This document shows, in pieces, positions 7,591 to 15,018 of a stretch of DNA of 64,000 nt (position 1 is the stretch's first letter; each line of letters opens with the position of its first letter). The notes under the pieces were generated by a model. That model searched no databases. It was not told where the DNA came from and saw nothing but the letters and a program-made list of their open reading frames with translations. This stretch comes from Streptomyces sp. CBMA29 (GTDB taxonomy: Bacteria; Actinomycetota; Actinomycetes; Streptomycetales; Streptomycetaceae), in contig NZ_MECL01000077.1 of assembly GCF_014596445.1 (NCBI RefSeq), positions 29,828 through 93,827 of the forward strand. The letters run 5' to 3'. The translations under genes were made by a program, and so were the position numbers.

Positions 7591-8306
7591 CGCGCTTCAG
7601 CTTTCTTCTCGGTCGTCTCGGTCGTCGTACCGATCGGGGTGACGAAGGCGGCCTCCGTGCGATCGCCAGGGAGTACGAGGTGGGCGTATGCGACGACTTG
7701 GCCGTCGTCCGTGGTGAAGGTCCGCTCGACGGCGAGGACGGGCATACGGGTGGAGATGCGCAACGACTGTGCTTCCGCCGCGGTGGGGAACCGGGCGGTG
7801 ACCAGGTCGGTGCTGTACGCCGCGGGCGCCGTGTCGCCGGCCGCGAGGACCAGGTCGTCGCCCCAAGGGGACTCGGTGGCCGCGTCGGTGACGTACGGGG
7901 TGCCGTTCGGTACGTAGGCGTGCGCGATGCTCTGCGGGGTGTCGTCGCGGTGGCTCACGCACACGTATTCCGTGATCAGGGTGTCGAGCGGCGTGCCGAG
8001 ACGGGCGGCGAGGTCGACGGTGGCGGTAATCACGCCTGAACTGACGTAGATGTGCAGGCCGTTGACGGCGCCGCGGGGATAGACGAGGCGCTCGACCGGG
8101 CGACGTACGAAGTTGCCTCGACCCTGGAACTTCTCGACCAGGCCCTCGGTGCGGAGCAGTTCGAGGGCTTCGCGGAGCGTTGGCGTGCTGACGCGGTAGC
8201 GGGCGGCGAGTTGGGTCTCCGGCGGGAGGCGCTCGCCGATCGTGAGGGCGCCCGATGCGATGAGGCGCCGGAGGTCGTCGGCCACTTGCTGGTGACGGGC
8301 GGTCAT
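7587..8306 (-). CDS. GntR/HutC-family transcriptional regulator
   Basis: 239 aa from the ATG at 8306; the longer open frame overlaps the upstream gene. N-terminal winged helix: QVADDLRRLIASGAL, then LPPETQLAARYRVSTPTLREAL, ending KFQGRGNFVR. The C-terminal UTRA-like ligand domain spans residues ~75-230 and ends VVAYAHLVLPGDRTEAAF. It resembles the element's KorSA-like repressor at 12332-13120 in the C-terminal phrase LPGDRTE. ATGA overlaps couple it to the genes before and after. It probably regulates its own cassette; ligand and operator are unknown. Confidence 0.9.
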   Translation of the reverse strand: MTARHQQVADDLRRLIASGALTIGERLPPETQLAARYRVSTPTLREALELLRTEGLVEKFQGRGNFVRRPVERLVYPRGAVNGLHIYVSSGVITATVDLAARLGTPLDTLITEYVCVSHRDDTPQSIAHAYVPNGTPYVTDAATESPWGDDLVLAAGDTAPAAYSTDLVTARFPTAAEAQSLRISTRMPVLAVERTFTTDDGQVVAYAHLVLPGDRTEAAFVTPIGTTTETTEKKAEAR

Positions 8307-8560
8307 GTGGCGGCGAGCACCTCCTCGGCCGACTCGCTCCCCCGGAGCCGGGCCAGTTCGGCTGCGCTCAGGACGTACGGGCGGACGAGCGGGAGGTCGT
8401 CGGCCGGCCAGAAGTGCGCGGGCTGTGCGGGCCGGTGGCTTCGTAACGTCGGCGTCGTACGCCTCGGCTGCGGGAGCCGTACGGGCGGACCCTGGCGGCT
8501 CGTCGCGCGAGCGGGGCGCCGCGCTATCCAAGTGGCGGCGCGGCAAAGGTGGTTGAACAC
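8303..8560 (-). CDS. Small Arg/Pro-rich protein with RPYVL tail
   Basis: 85 aa from a GTG at 8560 with AGGAG ten bases upstream. The N-terminus is basic and Pro-rich. The C-terminus carries DDLPLVRPYVLSAAELARLR, a phrase I associate with short Streptomyces proteins encoded beside GntR genes. Its stop overlaps the ATG of the regulator (ATGA). No catalytic features. It is more likely a real gene than a leader because of the coupling and the recurring C-terminal motif. Confidence 0.6.
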   Translation of the reverse strand: MFNHLCRAATWIARRPARATSRQGPPVRLPQPRRTTPTLRSHRPAQPAHFWPADDLPLVRPYVLSAAELARLRGSESAEEVLAAT

Positions 8561-8601
8561 GCTGGTCAGCTCCTATGGCTGATGGTGGTGCCCGTGCGGC
8601 G

Positions 8602-8877
8602 TCAGGTGTCGTCACCCTCGCCGTCGCCGGGCGATGCGGGCGGGTGCTTCCGCACGGCGGCCCATAAGGACCGGCCGCGTACACCGCTGTCGGCGAAGCC
8701 GAACCAGTCCGCTTCTGCGAGGAGGGCGAGCAGTTCGCCCCACGCGTCGGCGGGAAAGGTGGTCGGCATCGCCGCTTCGATGCGCGTGTGGTCCCGGTAC
8801 TGCTTGATGACCGGGGTGAGTCCTACGGCGGCGAGGCCCGCGCGGATGCCTTCGGTGCGGGCTTCGGGTTCGGGCAC
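8602..8877 (-). CDS. Small hypothetical protein, first gene of cassette
   Basis: 91 aa from a GTG at 8877 with GGAG eight bases upstream. It is soluble and alpha/beta (EGIRAGLAAVGLTPVIKQYRDH, then LLALLAEADWFGFADSG) and has an acidic, disordered tail. No family recognised. Divergent from the GntR gene at 8956. The 78-bp gap holds two CTAGTNNACTAG operators, so both directions are probably controlled by that regulator. Confidence 0.65.
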   Translation of the reverse strand: MPEPEARTEGIRAGLAAVGLTPVIKQYRDHTRIEAAMPTTFPADAWGELLALLAEADWFGFADSGVRGRSLWAAVRKHPPASPGDGEGDDT

Positions 8878-8914
8878 GACTCATCTCCGTCACCTTGGAA
8901 GCACTCTCAGTAAA

Positions 8915-8949
8915 GCTAGTTAACTAGATTAGAGCTAGTGGACTAGATT
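8915..8949. promoter_or_regulatory. Tandem GntR operators CTAGTNNACTAG
   Basis: CTAGTTAACTAG (8916-8927) is a perfect 12-bp palindrome. CTAGTGGACTAG (8935-8946) has perfect 5-bp arms. The 16-bp units GCTAG-TTAACTAGATT and GCTAG-TGGACTAGATT repeat at 19-bp spacing, about two helical turns, so dimers would bind the same face. They lie 7-40 bp before the ATG of the GntR gene (8956) and upstream of the divergent gene, as expected for autoregulation. Confidence 0.7.
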
Positions 8950-8955
8950 GTCCAC

Positions 8956-9711
8956 ATGCCTGAGCAGCCGCCGTATCTCCGCATCGCCGACGTGCTCCGC
9001 GAGCGCATCGAAAGCCAGGAGTGGACACCGGGGGACCGCCTGCCGTCTCGCGGCGAGCTGTCCGCCGAATACGGCGTCGGCGACAACGTCATACGGCGTG
9101 CCCAGGAGCTGCTGATCTCGCGCGGCATCCTCGAAGGCCGCGCCGGATCAGGGACGTACGTCGCCGAGCCGCGCGAACGGGTGCGGATCGTGCGCGCCAC
9201 GTACCGCGAGCAGGCAGGCGGCTCACCGTTCCGCGCGGACATGTCCGCGCTCGGCAAGCGGGGGACCTGGGAGAGCCGGACCGAGGCCAAGGTGCCGGTG
9301 CCCGCGGACATCGCCGCCCGACTCGGCGTCAACGAAGGGGACTTGGGCGTCCGCACCGCCTACGAATTCCTGGCCGACAGCAAGCCGGTCCAGATCTCGA
9401 CCAGTTGGGAGCCGTACGCCCTCACGGCGGGCACCCTGGTCGTCCTCCCGGAAGGTGGCCCGCACGCCGGCGCGGGAGTCGTGAGGCGCATGGCCGAGAT
9501 CGGCATCACGGTCAGCCACGCGGTGGAGCGGCCCGAACCCCGCGTCGCCACGACGGAGGAGGCCACCCTCCTGGGCATCCAGCGCGGCTCGCTGGTCACG
9601 CACATCCGCCGCACGTACTACAGCGACGAGGGCCAGCCGGTGGAGACGGCGGACATCGTGGTGCCCGCGGCACTCTGCGAAATCGTCTACGAGGTCCCTG
9701 TCCACGGGTAG
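8956..9711 (+). CDS. GntR/HutC-family regulator, divergent
   Basis: 251 aa from the ATG at 8956. Winged helix at residues ~5-72: PYLRIADVLRERIESQEWTP, RLPSRGELSAEYGVG, then ILEGRAGSGTYV. UTRA domain at ~95-245 with VRTAYEFLADSKPVQISTSW and the closing ETADIVVPA. It faces two operator palindromes (8915-8949) and diverges from the cassette 8877-6642. Autoregulation plus control of that cassette is the simplest reading. It is one of three GntR proteins in the element. The ligand is unknown. Confidence 0.9.
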   Translation: MPEQPPYLRIADVLRERIESQEWTPGDRLPSRGELSAEYGVGDNVIRRAQELLISRGILEGRAGSGTYVAEPRERVRIVRATYREQAGGSPFRADMSALGKRGTWESRTEAKVPVPADIAARLGVNEGDLGVRTAYEFLADSKPVQISTSWEPYALTAGTLVVLPEGGPHAGAGVVRRMAEIGITVSHAVERPEPRVATTEEATLLGIQRGSLVTHIRRTYYSDEGQPVETADIVVPAALCEIVYEVPVHG

Positions 9712-10256
9712 GCCCATCTGCATCGCCCTCGATGCAGAACGGCACGCTGCTGAAGGTCCATGCGCTCCGCTGACGAGGCGCCTACCGACGGCGCAATCGA
9801 GCTGCCTTCAGTACGGGACGAGCGCAGTCGTGAGACCCACGCATTCTGCCAGATCAATCATCAAGGATTACCGTCGCCCCCTGGAACACTCGCCATTGCG
9901 GCGCGATTGCGCACGTGCGCGATCACGCAATACCTCTGGGAATGCTCCGCCCGCCCCTCGCGCGGACTCGGGGGGCAACAGAAGGCATCGGACGTGTGGC
10001 ATAGGTACATTTACTGATGGGCAGTCAGAATCTTATCTCAGGAACCACATTGACGAACAACTCCCGCTCCTACCATGACCGAACCTGGAGTTTCCGGCGA
10101 GACCGAGAGCCCCAACAGGCCGGATGCCAACCGTCCCAGCGCACCTCAAGTGAGGCTCAAGCGATCAAATCCGTGGTTGTTTCGATGATCACCTCCCCCT
10201 AAGGTCTGAACCACAGAGGGCGCCGCACGATGGCGTTCTGGATTGGGGAGGGTTTA
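9712..10256. other. Intergenic region without a supported gene
   Basis: Open frames at 9760-10017 and 9830-10078 have no ribosome binding site or coding look. A 37-codon frame at 10075-10188 starts MTEPGVSGETESPNRPD and resembles the acidic head of the small peptide at 1492-1632. It has no hydrophobic tail and no RBS, so it may be a broken relative. The end of the region holds the GGGGAGGG RBS of the next gene (10245-10252). Confidence 0.5.
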
Positions 10257-10769
10257 ATGAAGGCACGAGGAAAGTTGTCTGCGGTCGGCGCCGCGCTGGT
10301 TCTCACAGCCATATCCGGTGGAACCGCAGTTGCCGCAACCCCGGTCACTCCTAAGAGCATGTACTGCCCTCCGGAGGACGACCGAACGTACACGCAGACA
10401 GCCTCCGCGTGGTACGGGTACGATTCCGGCACTCTGGCGAACAACTCCGCCGGTACAATCAGCAAGACCTACACTCACTCGTCGACCAAGTCACTTACGA
10501 CTACGGTGAGTTCCGAGCTCCAGATTTCGGCGAACTACGTCGTCGCCCAGGTGAACGCGAAGCTCGGGTTGTCGACGGCCATCCAGGCGTCGTACACGAA
10601 GTCCGAGGCATTCACTGTGACTGCCCCCGCGCACACCACGGTGAAGTACAAGGACGGCATCCTGAAGCGGACCATCAGGGTCAAGTGGGACCACACGTAC
10701 AGCAACTGTACTGTGAAGACCGTGACGAACTTCGCGTACCTGGCGGACAACTACTCGGAAGCCAGCTAG
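10257..10769 (+). CDS. Secreted Ser/Thr-rich beta protein (pore-forming-like?)
   Basis: 170 aa from the ATG at 10257 with GGGGAGGG just upstream; an in-frame ATG at 10230 lacks an RBS. Sec signal peptide with cleavage near AVA-ATP (residues ~25-27). The mature part has two Cys (MYCPP and YSNCTVK) and long alternating Ser/Thr strands such as ISKTYTHSSTKSLTTTVSS, and ends in NFAYLADNYSEAS. The alternating amphipathic strands recall the insertion loops of aerolysin/ETX-MTX-type pore formers. No family was verified. 27 bp before the lipoprotein gene, so a two-gene secreted cargo unit. Composition is AT-richer than the core genome. Confidence 0.7.
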   Translation: MKARGKLSAVGAALVLTAISGGTAVAATPVTPKSMYCPPEDDRTYTQTASAWYGYDSGTLANNSAGTISKTYTHSSTKSLTTTVSSELQISANYVVAQVNAKLGLSTAIQASYTKSEAFTVTAPAHTTVKYKDGILKRTIRVKWDHTYSNCTVKTVTNFAYLADNYSEAS

Positions 10770-10796
10770 TCGCGGCGGAACTACGGAGGTCGAGCG

Positions 10797-11498
10797 GTGA
10801 TGAAACGAAGCGCGCTGTACCGCTCGGTGGGGGCGGTCCTTTGCCTCATGGGTATGGCGACTGCTGGATGCACGTCGACTCAAGCCCATCAACAAGGCGG
10901 ACAGAACAGCAACTCATCGGCGAAGCCAGCGCAATACGCACCGTCCCAGTGCGGGAAGGACGTGCCGGTACAACGGGATGGCCTGCTCTCGCTACAGGAT
11001 GCCTACCGGAACAAGTCGGGGCCAAAGTCGCAATCGGTCCGCACGATCAAGCTTGCTGCGGACGACTGCGGCTCAGGACGCGGATTTTCGACCGTAGCCA
11101 AGTCATGCGATACGTCTGAATTCCCTTGGGCATCATCGCCGTCCTCTCAGAACGTCGAAATGTTCGCATCCGGGGTACGGGAGTGGAGTCAGTCCACTCT
11201 GACCGCGTCAGACGGGACAGTGCTCAAGGAGCATGTCTTCATCCCTGATGAGAAGTACAAGGACACGTTCATCAAGGGTTACCGCGAACACCTGAAATCG
11301 TGTGGCGCTCAAGTGGTGAGCTCCCAGAACGGCGAGGCGACCGAGTTCGCTCTCCCGGGCACGCCCAAGATCTCCATCGGCTTCGAGGATGGTCGCGTGA
11401 CCGCCCTTCAGGGGTACGGGAAAAACTGGGACTCCAGTAATCTCACTGCCCTGCTTGAGGTAGCACAGGAGCACAGCTCAAAGCTTTCGCTCGGGTAG
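10797..11498 (+). CDS. Putative lipoprotein
   Basis: 233 aa starting GTG-ATG (10797/10800) behind GGAGGT at 10785-10790. Signal peptide with a lipobox-like MATAGC (Cys ~25), then a Ser/Asn/Gln-rich linker. The mature domain has conserved-looking Cys residues (PSQCGKD, ADDCGSG, KSCDTSE, LKSCGAQ), which could form disulfides. The C-terminus resembles a small alpha/beta sensor-like fold (SIGFEDGRVTALQGYG). No family recognised. Probably cotranscribed with the secreted protein at 10257. A strong terminator follows. Possible role as partner, immunity or surface-exclusion protein; unproven. Confidence 0.7.
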   Translation: MMKRSALYRSVGAVLCLMGMATAGCTSTQAHQQGGQNSNSSAKPAQYAPSQCGKDVPVQRDGLLSLQDAYRNKSGPKSQSVRTIKLAADDCGSGRGFSTVAKSCDTSEFPWASSPSSQNVEMFASGVREWSQSTLTASDGTVLKEHVFIPDEKYKDTFIKGYREHLKSCGAQVVSSQNGEATEFALPGTPKISIGFEDGRVTALQGYGKNWDSSNLTALLEVAQEHSSKLSLG

Positions 11499-11508
11499 CG
11501 CAAGCAAC

Positions 11509-11550
11509 TGTGGTGGGAGGGTACGCCTGTACCCTCCCACCACATTTTTT
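11509..11550 (+). terminator. Rho-independent terminator
   Basis: Perfect 16-bp stem (TGTGGTGGGAGGGTAC, 11509-11524; complement 11529-11544) with a GCCT loop, followed by TTTTTT at 11545-11550. It ends the secreted protein/lipoprotein unit. Confidence 0.95.
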
Positions 11551-11567
11551 GCTTTGGCTTCACCTAT

Positions 11568-12338
11568 TCATCTCGCAGAGAAGTTCCACCCACCGATCGC
11601 GAGTGCTTCCGCGCGGGCCTCGATGACGGCCATGCGGGCGGCGCGTTCGGCGTCGTCGGTGTGGGTGGACTGGGCCGTGGCTTGGCCTTCCCACTTGCGG
11701 TAGAGGAGGCCGTATTCGCGGGTGAAGTAGCCGGGGCTCACGACGTTCAGGGCGAGGAGGAGGCCGGTGTCTTCGGAGGCGGGGAGGGCCATCCAGCCGC
11801 CCAGGGCGAGGAGCAGGTCGCGGCGGACGAAGAGGGTTGCGGGGTGGACCTGGGCGCGGAAGTTGTGGGCTTTCCAGTGGTCGAAGACGGCGCCGCGCTC
11901 GATGGGGCCGTCGGCGGGGTCCTGGTCGAAGCCGGCGGTGGAGCCGTCGGGGAGGAGGTCCAGGACGCGGGAGGTGGTCCAGCCGAGGGCGGGGTCGGCT
12001 TCGAGGAGGGCCAGGTCGCGGGCGAGGGCGCCGGGCGTCAACTGGTCGTCGGCGTCGAGGACTTTGACGTAGTCCCCGCCCGAGTGGGCCATCGCCATCA
12101 TGCGCGCGACGCCGGGGCCGCCGGGGCGTCCCTGGCCGAAGGTCACGCGAGGGTCGTCGGGTACGTACGGGGCGACCGCGTCCCCCTTGCCGTCCTCCTG
12201 GATGATCCAGTGCCAGTGCCAGCCGTCGGGAAGTTCCTGGGCGACCAGGGACTTGTACGCGTCCGCGAGGTACGGGGCAGCGGGGGCGTGGACGGCGGTG
12301 ATGACGTCGATGGTGCGCCTGGTCACGGCGTTCACCAC
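11568..12338 (-). CDS. Family 2 glycosyltransferase
   Basis: 256 aa. GT-A fold: N-terminal IDVITAVHAPAAPYLADAYKS, then the DxD-type motif LDADDQLTPGAL at residues ~92-103. Downstream are an acceptor-side acidic segment (ALPASEDTGLLLAL) and a basic R-K-W motif. No membrane segment, so cytoplasmic. The start is uncertain: GTG at 12338 or 12335 overlaps the stop of the GntR gene, while GTG at 12326 has the better spacing from GGAAAGG. It is the second gene of the KorSA-like operon, which is unusual because glycosyltransferases are not part of the AICE backbone. Substrate unknown. Confidence 0.88.
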   Translation of the reverse strand: MVNAVTRRTIDVITAVHAPAAPYLADAYKSLVAQELPDGWHWHWIIQEDGKGDAVAPYVPDDPRVTFGQGRPGGPGVARMMAMAHSGGDYVKVLDADDQLTPGALARDLALLEADPALGWTTSRVLDLLPDGSTAGFDQDPADGPIERGAVFDHWKAHNFRAQVHPATLFVRRDLLLALGGWMALPASEDTGLLLALNVVSPGYFTREYGLLYRKWEGQATAQSTHTDDAERAARMAVIEARAEALAIGGWNFSAR

Positions 12339-13120
12339 CTTTCCAGGTCGGTGGTGAAGAGGAGTTCCGTGCGGTCACCGGGGAGTGTGACGTCGGAGAT
12401 GTCGACCGGACGGCCGGCGACGTCGTACGACGTCTTGCGGAGGACGAGGACGGAAGTCCCGGGTGGCAGCCCCAGCTCCTCCGCTTCCTCGGCGGTCGGC
12501 GGGCGGGCGGTGATGCGCTCCTCGATCCGGCCCAGCTCGATCCCGACGGTGAAGAGCTGGCTCTGAGTCCCCCCTGGCCAGGGCTCCTTGGATTCGTCCA
12601 GGAGGTCAGGGTTCTCCGCGACCATGTCCCGTACGAGATAGGACCGTACGAGATTGAACGGCGCGCTCTCCGCCCGATACCGGGTGCGGTAGGTCCGCTC
12701 CAGGAGCGCGGTCCCGACCGGGATACCGAACGCCTCGGCGATCGCCCCCTCCGCCTTGATCTCGCGGTACGCGGCGTAGAAGACGAGGTCGTTCAGTTCG
12801 AGACCGGTGTCGCGCTCAGTCGAACCGGTCTGTGCCCGCAGGGGCTCGGGCTCACGGGCCCGGTCCTTCTCCCATTGGTGGCGGCCGTTGGTGCGCTGGA
12901 CGAGCGTGCGGGGGAGGCGGACGAAGTTGCCGCGACCGTGCACCTTCTCGATCAGGCCCTCGGCCTGAAGCAGGCTGAGCGCTTGCCGGAGGGTCGGAAG
13001 GCTCTTCCCGTACTGCTCAACGAGCTTGGTCTCGGAGGGCAGTTGGTCACCAGGATGCAGTTCACCTGCACGGATGAGCTGGCGGAGATCGTCAGCGATC
13101 CGCTCGTATGCCTTGGCCAT
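12332..13120 (-). CDS. KorSA-like GntR repressor of the element
   Basis: 262 aa from the ATG at 13120. Winged helix: YERIADDLRQLIRAGELHPG, then LPSETKLVEQYGKSLPTLRQAL and KVHGRGNFVR. UTRA domain from ~90 to the end, closing DISDVTLPGDRTELLF. In pSAM2 the GntR protein KorSA represses pra and keeps the element integrated. This gene is placed next to the transfer block and diverges from it, so it is the best KorSA candidate here. Two AAGASGWCTTGASGA sites lie 49-115 bp upstream. It overlaps the glycosyltransferase start by a few bases. Confidence 0.88.
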   Translation of the reverse strand: MAKAYERIADDLRQLIRAGELHPGDQLPSETKLVEQYGKSLPTLRQALSLLQAEGLIEKVHGRGNFVRLPRTLVQRTNGRHQWEKDRAREPEPLRAQTGSTERDTGLELNDLVFYAAYREIKAEGAIAEAFGIPVGTALLERTYRTRYRAESAPFNLVRSYLVRDMVAENPDLLDESKEPWPGGTQSQLFTVGIELGRIEERITARPPTAEEAEELGLPPGTSVLVLRKTSYDVAGRPVDISDVTLPGDRTELLFTTDLERW

Positions 13121-13166
13121 GGGGCCTCACCGTCCTGATCCGTTAGCAGCCCCAGGATACAAGTCA

Positions 13167-13183
13167 TCAAGAGGTCTTGACGA
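13167..13183. promoter_or_regulatory. Candidate KorSA-like operator 2
   Basis: TCAAGAGGTCTTGACGA contains a 6-bp-arm palindrome TCAAGA-GG-TCTTGA (13167-13180). The 15-mer at 13169-13183 fits AAGASGWCTTGASGA. Confidence 0.55.
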
Positions 13184-13220
13184 GTGAGTGACCCATGCCT
13201 CATATTCATCCTTACTCCTA

Positions 13221-13235
13221 AAGAGGACTTGAGGA
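13221..13235. promoter_or_regulatory. Candidate KorSA-like operator 3
   Basis: AAGAGGACTTGAGGA differs from operator 2 at two positions. Spacing between operators 2 and 3 is 52 bp start to start, about five helical turns. Confidence 0.5.
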
Positions 13236-13483
13236 CAGGTTCTCTTAAGGAGAAACGTGAGAAGGACGCCCGGAGGGCCCCGCGACACGGGTCCGAAGGC
13301 AGCGCCGGCTCCTTGAAAACTCCACAGAGCGCCTGAACGAACGAGTGCTTTTGATCCCGGCACGGCTGCTGTGAGCTGCGGTGCCGGAGGTCATGACCAC
13401 TCGTCCCGTGAGCCGACGGCAGCAGCCGTCGTACCAGCGCGGACACCGCCGTCGGCTCTCCCACCCCCAACTTCAGGAGAGCC

Positions 13484-13771
13484 ATGTGTACGTACGGAGG
13501 TCGGTGTGAAGTCCTCTGCGACGAGGGCGAGTTACTGGATGCCCGGGAGTTCCTTCGGGAGCTGTTCCTCGGTATCCCGGGTGAATCGGATGACGAACGC
13601 GCCGCTCGTCAGGCGGTGGCCCGCGACGTACTCGCCGAACTGCTGGAAGAGGGCGCCTCCGACGCGCTCGCCCGGGAGGACGCGGTCTGTGCCCTGTGGC
13701 TCGGTGGCGTTGCGCTGCTGAGGAACAGTCGGCTGTCCGGGCGCCCGATGTGGTTCGGGGAAGCGGCATGA
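13484..13771 (+). CDS. Small hypothetical protein, first tra-side gene
   Basis: 95 aa from the ATG at 13484 with AGGAGA four bases upstream. Acidic and helical (ELLDAREFLRELFLGIPGE; VARDVLAELLEEGASDALA), with three Cys near the N-terminus. No family recognised. Its stop overlaps the ATG of the membrane protein (ATGA), so the two are coupled. By position it is the first gene under the divergent KorSA-like control region, where pSAM2 carries its activator, but nothing in the sequence shows a DNA-binding fold. Confidence 0.65.
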   Translation: MCTYGGRCEVLCDEGELLDAREFLRELFLGIPGESDDERAARQAVARDVLAELLEEGASDALAREDAVCALWLGGVALLRNSRLSGRPMWFGEAA

Positions 13772-14922
13772 TCGCGTCGCAGACCATCCTGATTGGCGGT
13801 GGGCTCGGCGTCGCCGGCCTCGTCGTATGGCGAACTGTCCGGCACCTGCGGCGCGGCACGCCTGCCATCGGGGTCGCCGCCCTCGCGGCAGTCGGCTGCA
13901 CCGCGTACAGCGCCGATACGTCGAGGCGGTTCGCCGCCGACTACCTCGACATCGCGGGTACGGTCGAGCGCGCGGCGATGTTCGGCGCCGCTGAACTCGC
14001 CCTGTTCGCGACCGCGTTGATGGCCCGACAGAACCTCAACGGGCCGAACGCGGCGCCGGGCGTCCCCGGAGTCCTGGCGTGGGTCATCACCGGGGTGCAG
14101 ATCATCCCGGCGTACGCCGAGTCCGGGCCGGTCGGCGGGACCGTGCGCGCCTTCATCGGCCCAGTTATGGCCGCGATGCTCTGGCACCTCGCCATGGGGA
14201 TCGAGCTGCGGCACCGGAAGCCCGAGGCGTCGTCCAACGGCTTCGGGGCTTTGGTGGCAAGGGAGTTGCGTGAGCGGCTCCTCTCCCGGCTCGGCGTCGC
14301 CGAGCGGCACCGGGACGCGGCGCAGATCACCCGCGACCGGGCCACCGTACGAGCGGTCGCTCTCGCGTCACGCCTCGCCGAAATGAGCCCCGCCCGGCGG
14401 GGCAAGCGGCGAGGGCGGCGGATCGCGCGCCGTCTCTCCGTCGCGGTTGCCCGTGCCTCGGTCGGCAGCGACCGCGAGCAGCGGCGCGTCATGCTCGACC
14501 AACTCGCCGCACGGCGGAACGCGGCGGCGTTGGCGACCGTTGAATTGGTGTCGCCGTGGGGTGAACGTTCACCGGACCCCGCCGCGTCCGCTCTCGCCGC
14601 GCACACCCGGGATCAGATGGCCCGAGCCACCGCGAGCATCCGCCGTTACCCGCGCACGCTGTTCACCGACCTTCCGCCGGTGGACGGCGCGGACGACGGT
14701 GGCCGATCACCTGAACGCGCCCCCGCCAAGCTCGGCACCGCCGAGGCCACGGCGGCGATCGAGCGAGGGTGGGCCGACGGTCTCAGCGTCCGCGAAACGG
14801 CGCGGCGGGCGACACGGGCGCCGAGCTACGTACACGGCGTGTTCGTACGGCTCGACACAGAACGCGGTCCCCGCCCGGTGAACGGCCCGGCCGGATCAAC
14901 GCGTACGGCGAAGCAGCCTTGA
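13768..14922 (+). CDS. Polytopic membrane protein with C-terminal HTH (Spd/transfer-associated)
   Basis: 384 aa from the ATG at 13768, overlapping the previous stop. The first ~150 residues hold about four to five membrane helices (TILIGGGLGVAGLVVW, AIGVAALAAVGCTAYSA, AAMFGAAELALFATALMA, MAAMLWHLAMGIEL). A long basic cytoplasmic region follows, ending in a helix-turn-helix-like segment (IERGWADGLSVRETARRATR). Such proteins sit just before traB in many actinomycete plasmids and may help intramycelial spread, like Spd proteins. This is inferred from position and topology. A perfect hairpin separates it from traB. Confidence 0.75.
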   Translation: MIASQTILIGGGLGVAGLVVWRTVRHLRRGTPAIGVAALAAVGCTAYSADTSRRFAADYLDIAGTVERAAMFGAAELALFATALMARQNLNGPNAAPGVPGVLAWVITGVQIIPAYAESGPVGGTVRAFIGPVMAAMLWHLAMGIELRHRKPEASSNGFGALVARELRERLLSRLGVAERHRDAAQITRDRATVRAVALASRLAEMSPARRGKRRGRRIARRLSVAVARASVGSDREQRRVMLDQLAARRNAAALATVELVSPWGERSPDPAASALAAHTRDQMARATASIRRYPRTLFTDLPPVDGADDGGRSPERAPAKLGTAEATAAIERGWADGLSVRETARRATRAPSYVHGVFVRLDTERGPRPVNGPAGSTRTAKQP

Positions 14923-14945
14923 CGGCTCGCCGTTCAATCCCAACA

Positions 14946-14988
14946 CCGGGGCCCGGCCGCTGCTTTGGCGGGTAGGGCCGGGCCCCGG
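14946..14988 (+). terminator. GC-rich hairpin before traB
   Basis: Perfect 13-bp arms (CCGGGGCCCGGCC, 14946-14958; complement 14976-14988) with a 17-nt loop. It may attenuate readthrough from the membrane-protein gene into traB. Confidence 0.65.
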
Positions 14989-15018
14989 AATCCCTTCCCA
15001 ACAGGAAAGGAATCGCCA

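Larger units (their letters stand above)
13121..13483. promoter_or_regulatory. Divergent control region of the transfer block
   Basis: 363 bp between the KorSA-like gene (-) and the tra-side genes (+). It holds two operator candidates (13167-13183, 13221-13235). A possible +-strand promoter has TTGACG at 13177-13182, a 17-bp gap and TCATAT at 13200-13205, and would overlap the first operator. The plus-strand frame at 13484 has its own AGGAGA RBS at 13475-13480. Confidence 0.5.

Noticed and set aside
9760..10078. Open frames between the GntR and secreted-protein genes
   Set aside because: No RBS, atypical composition, overlapping alternatives; no homology recalled.
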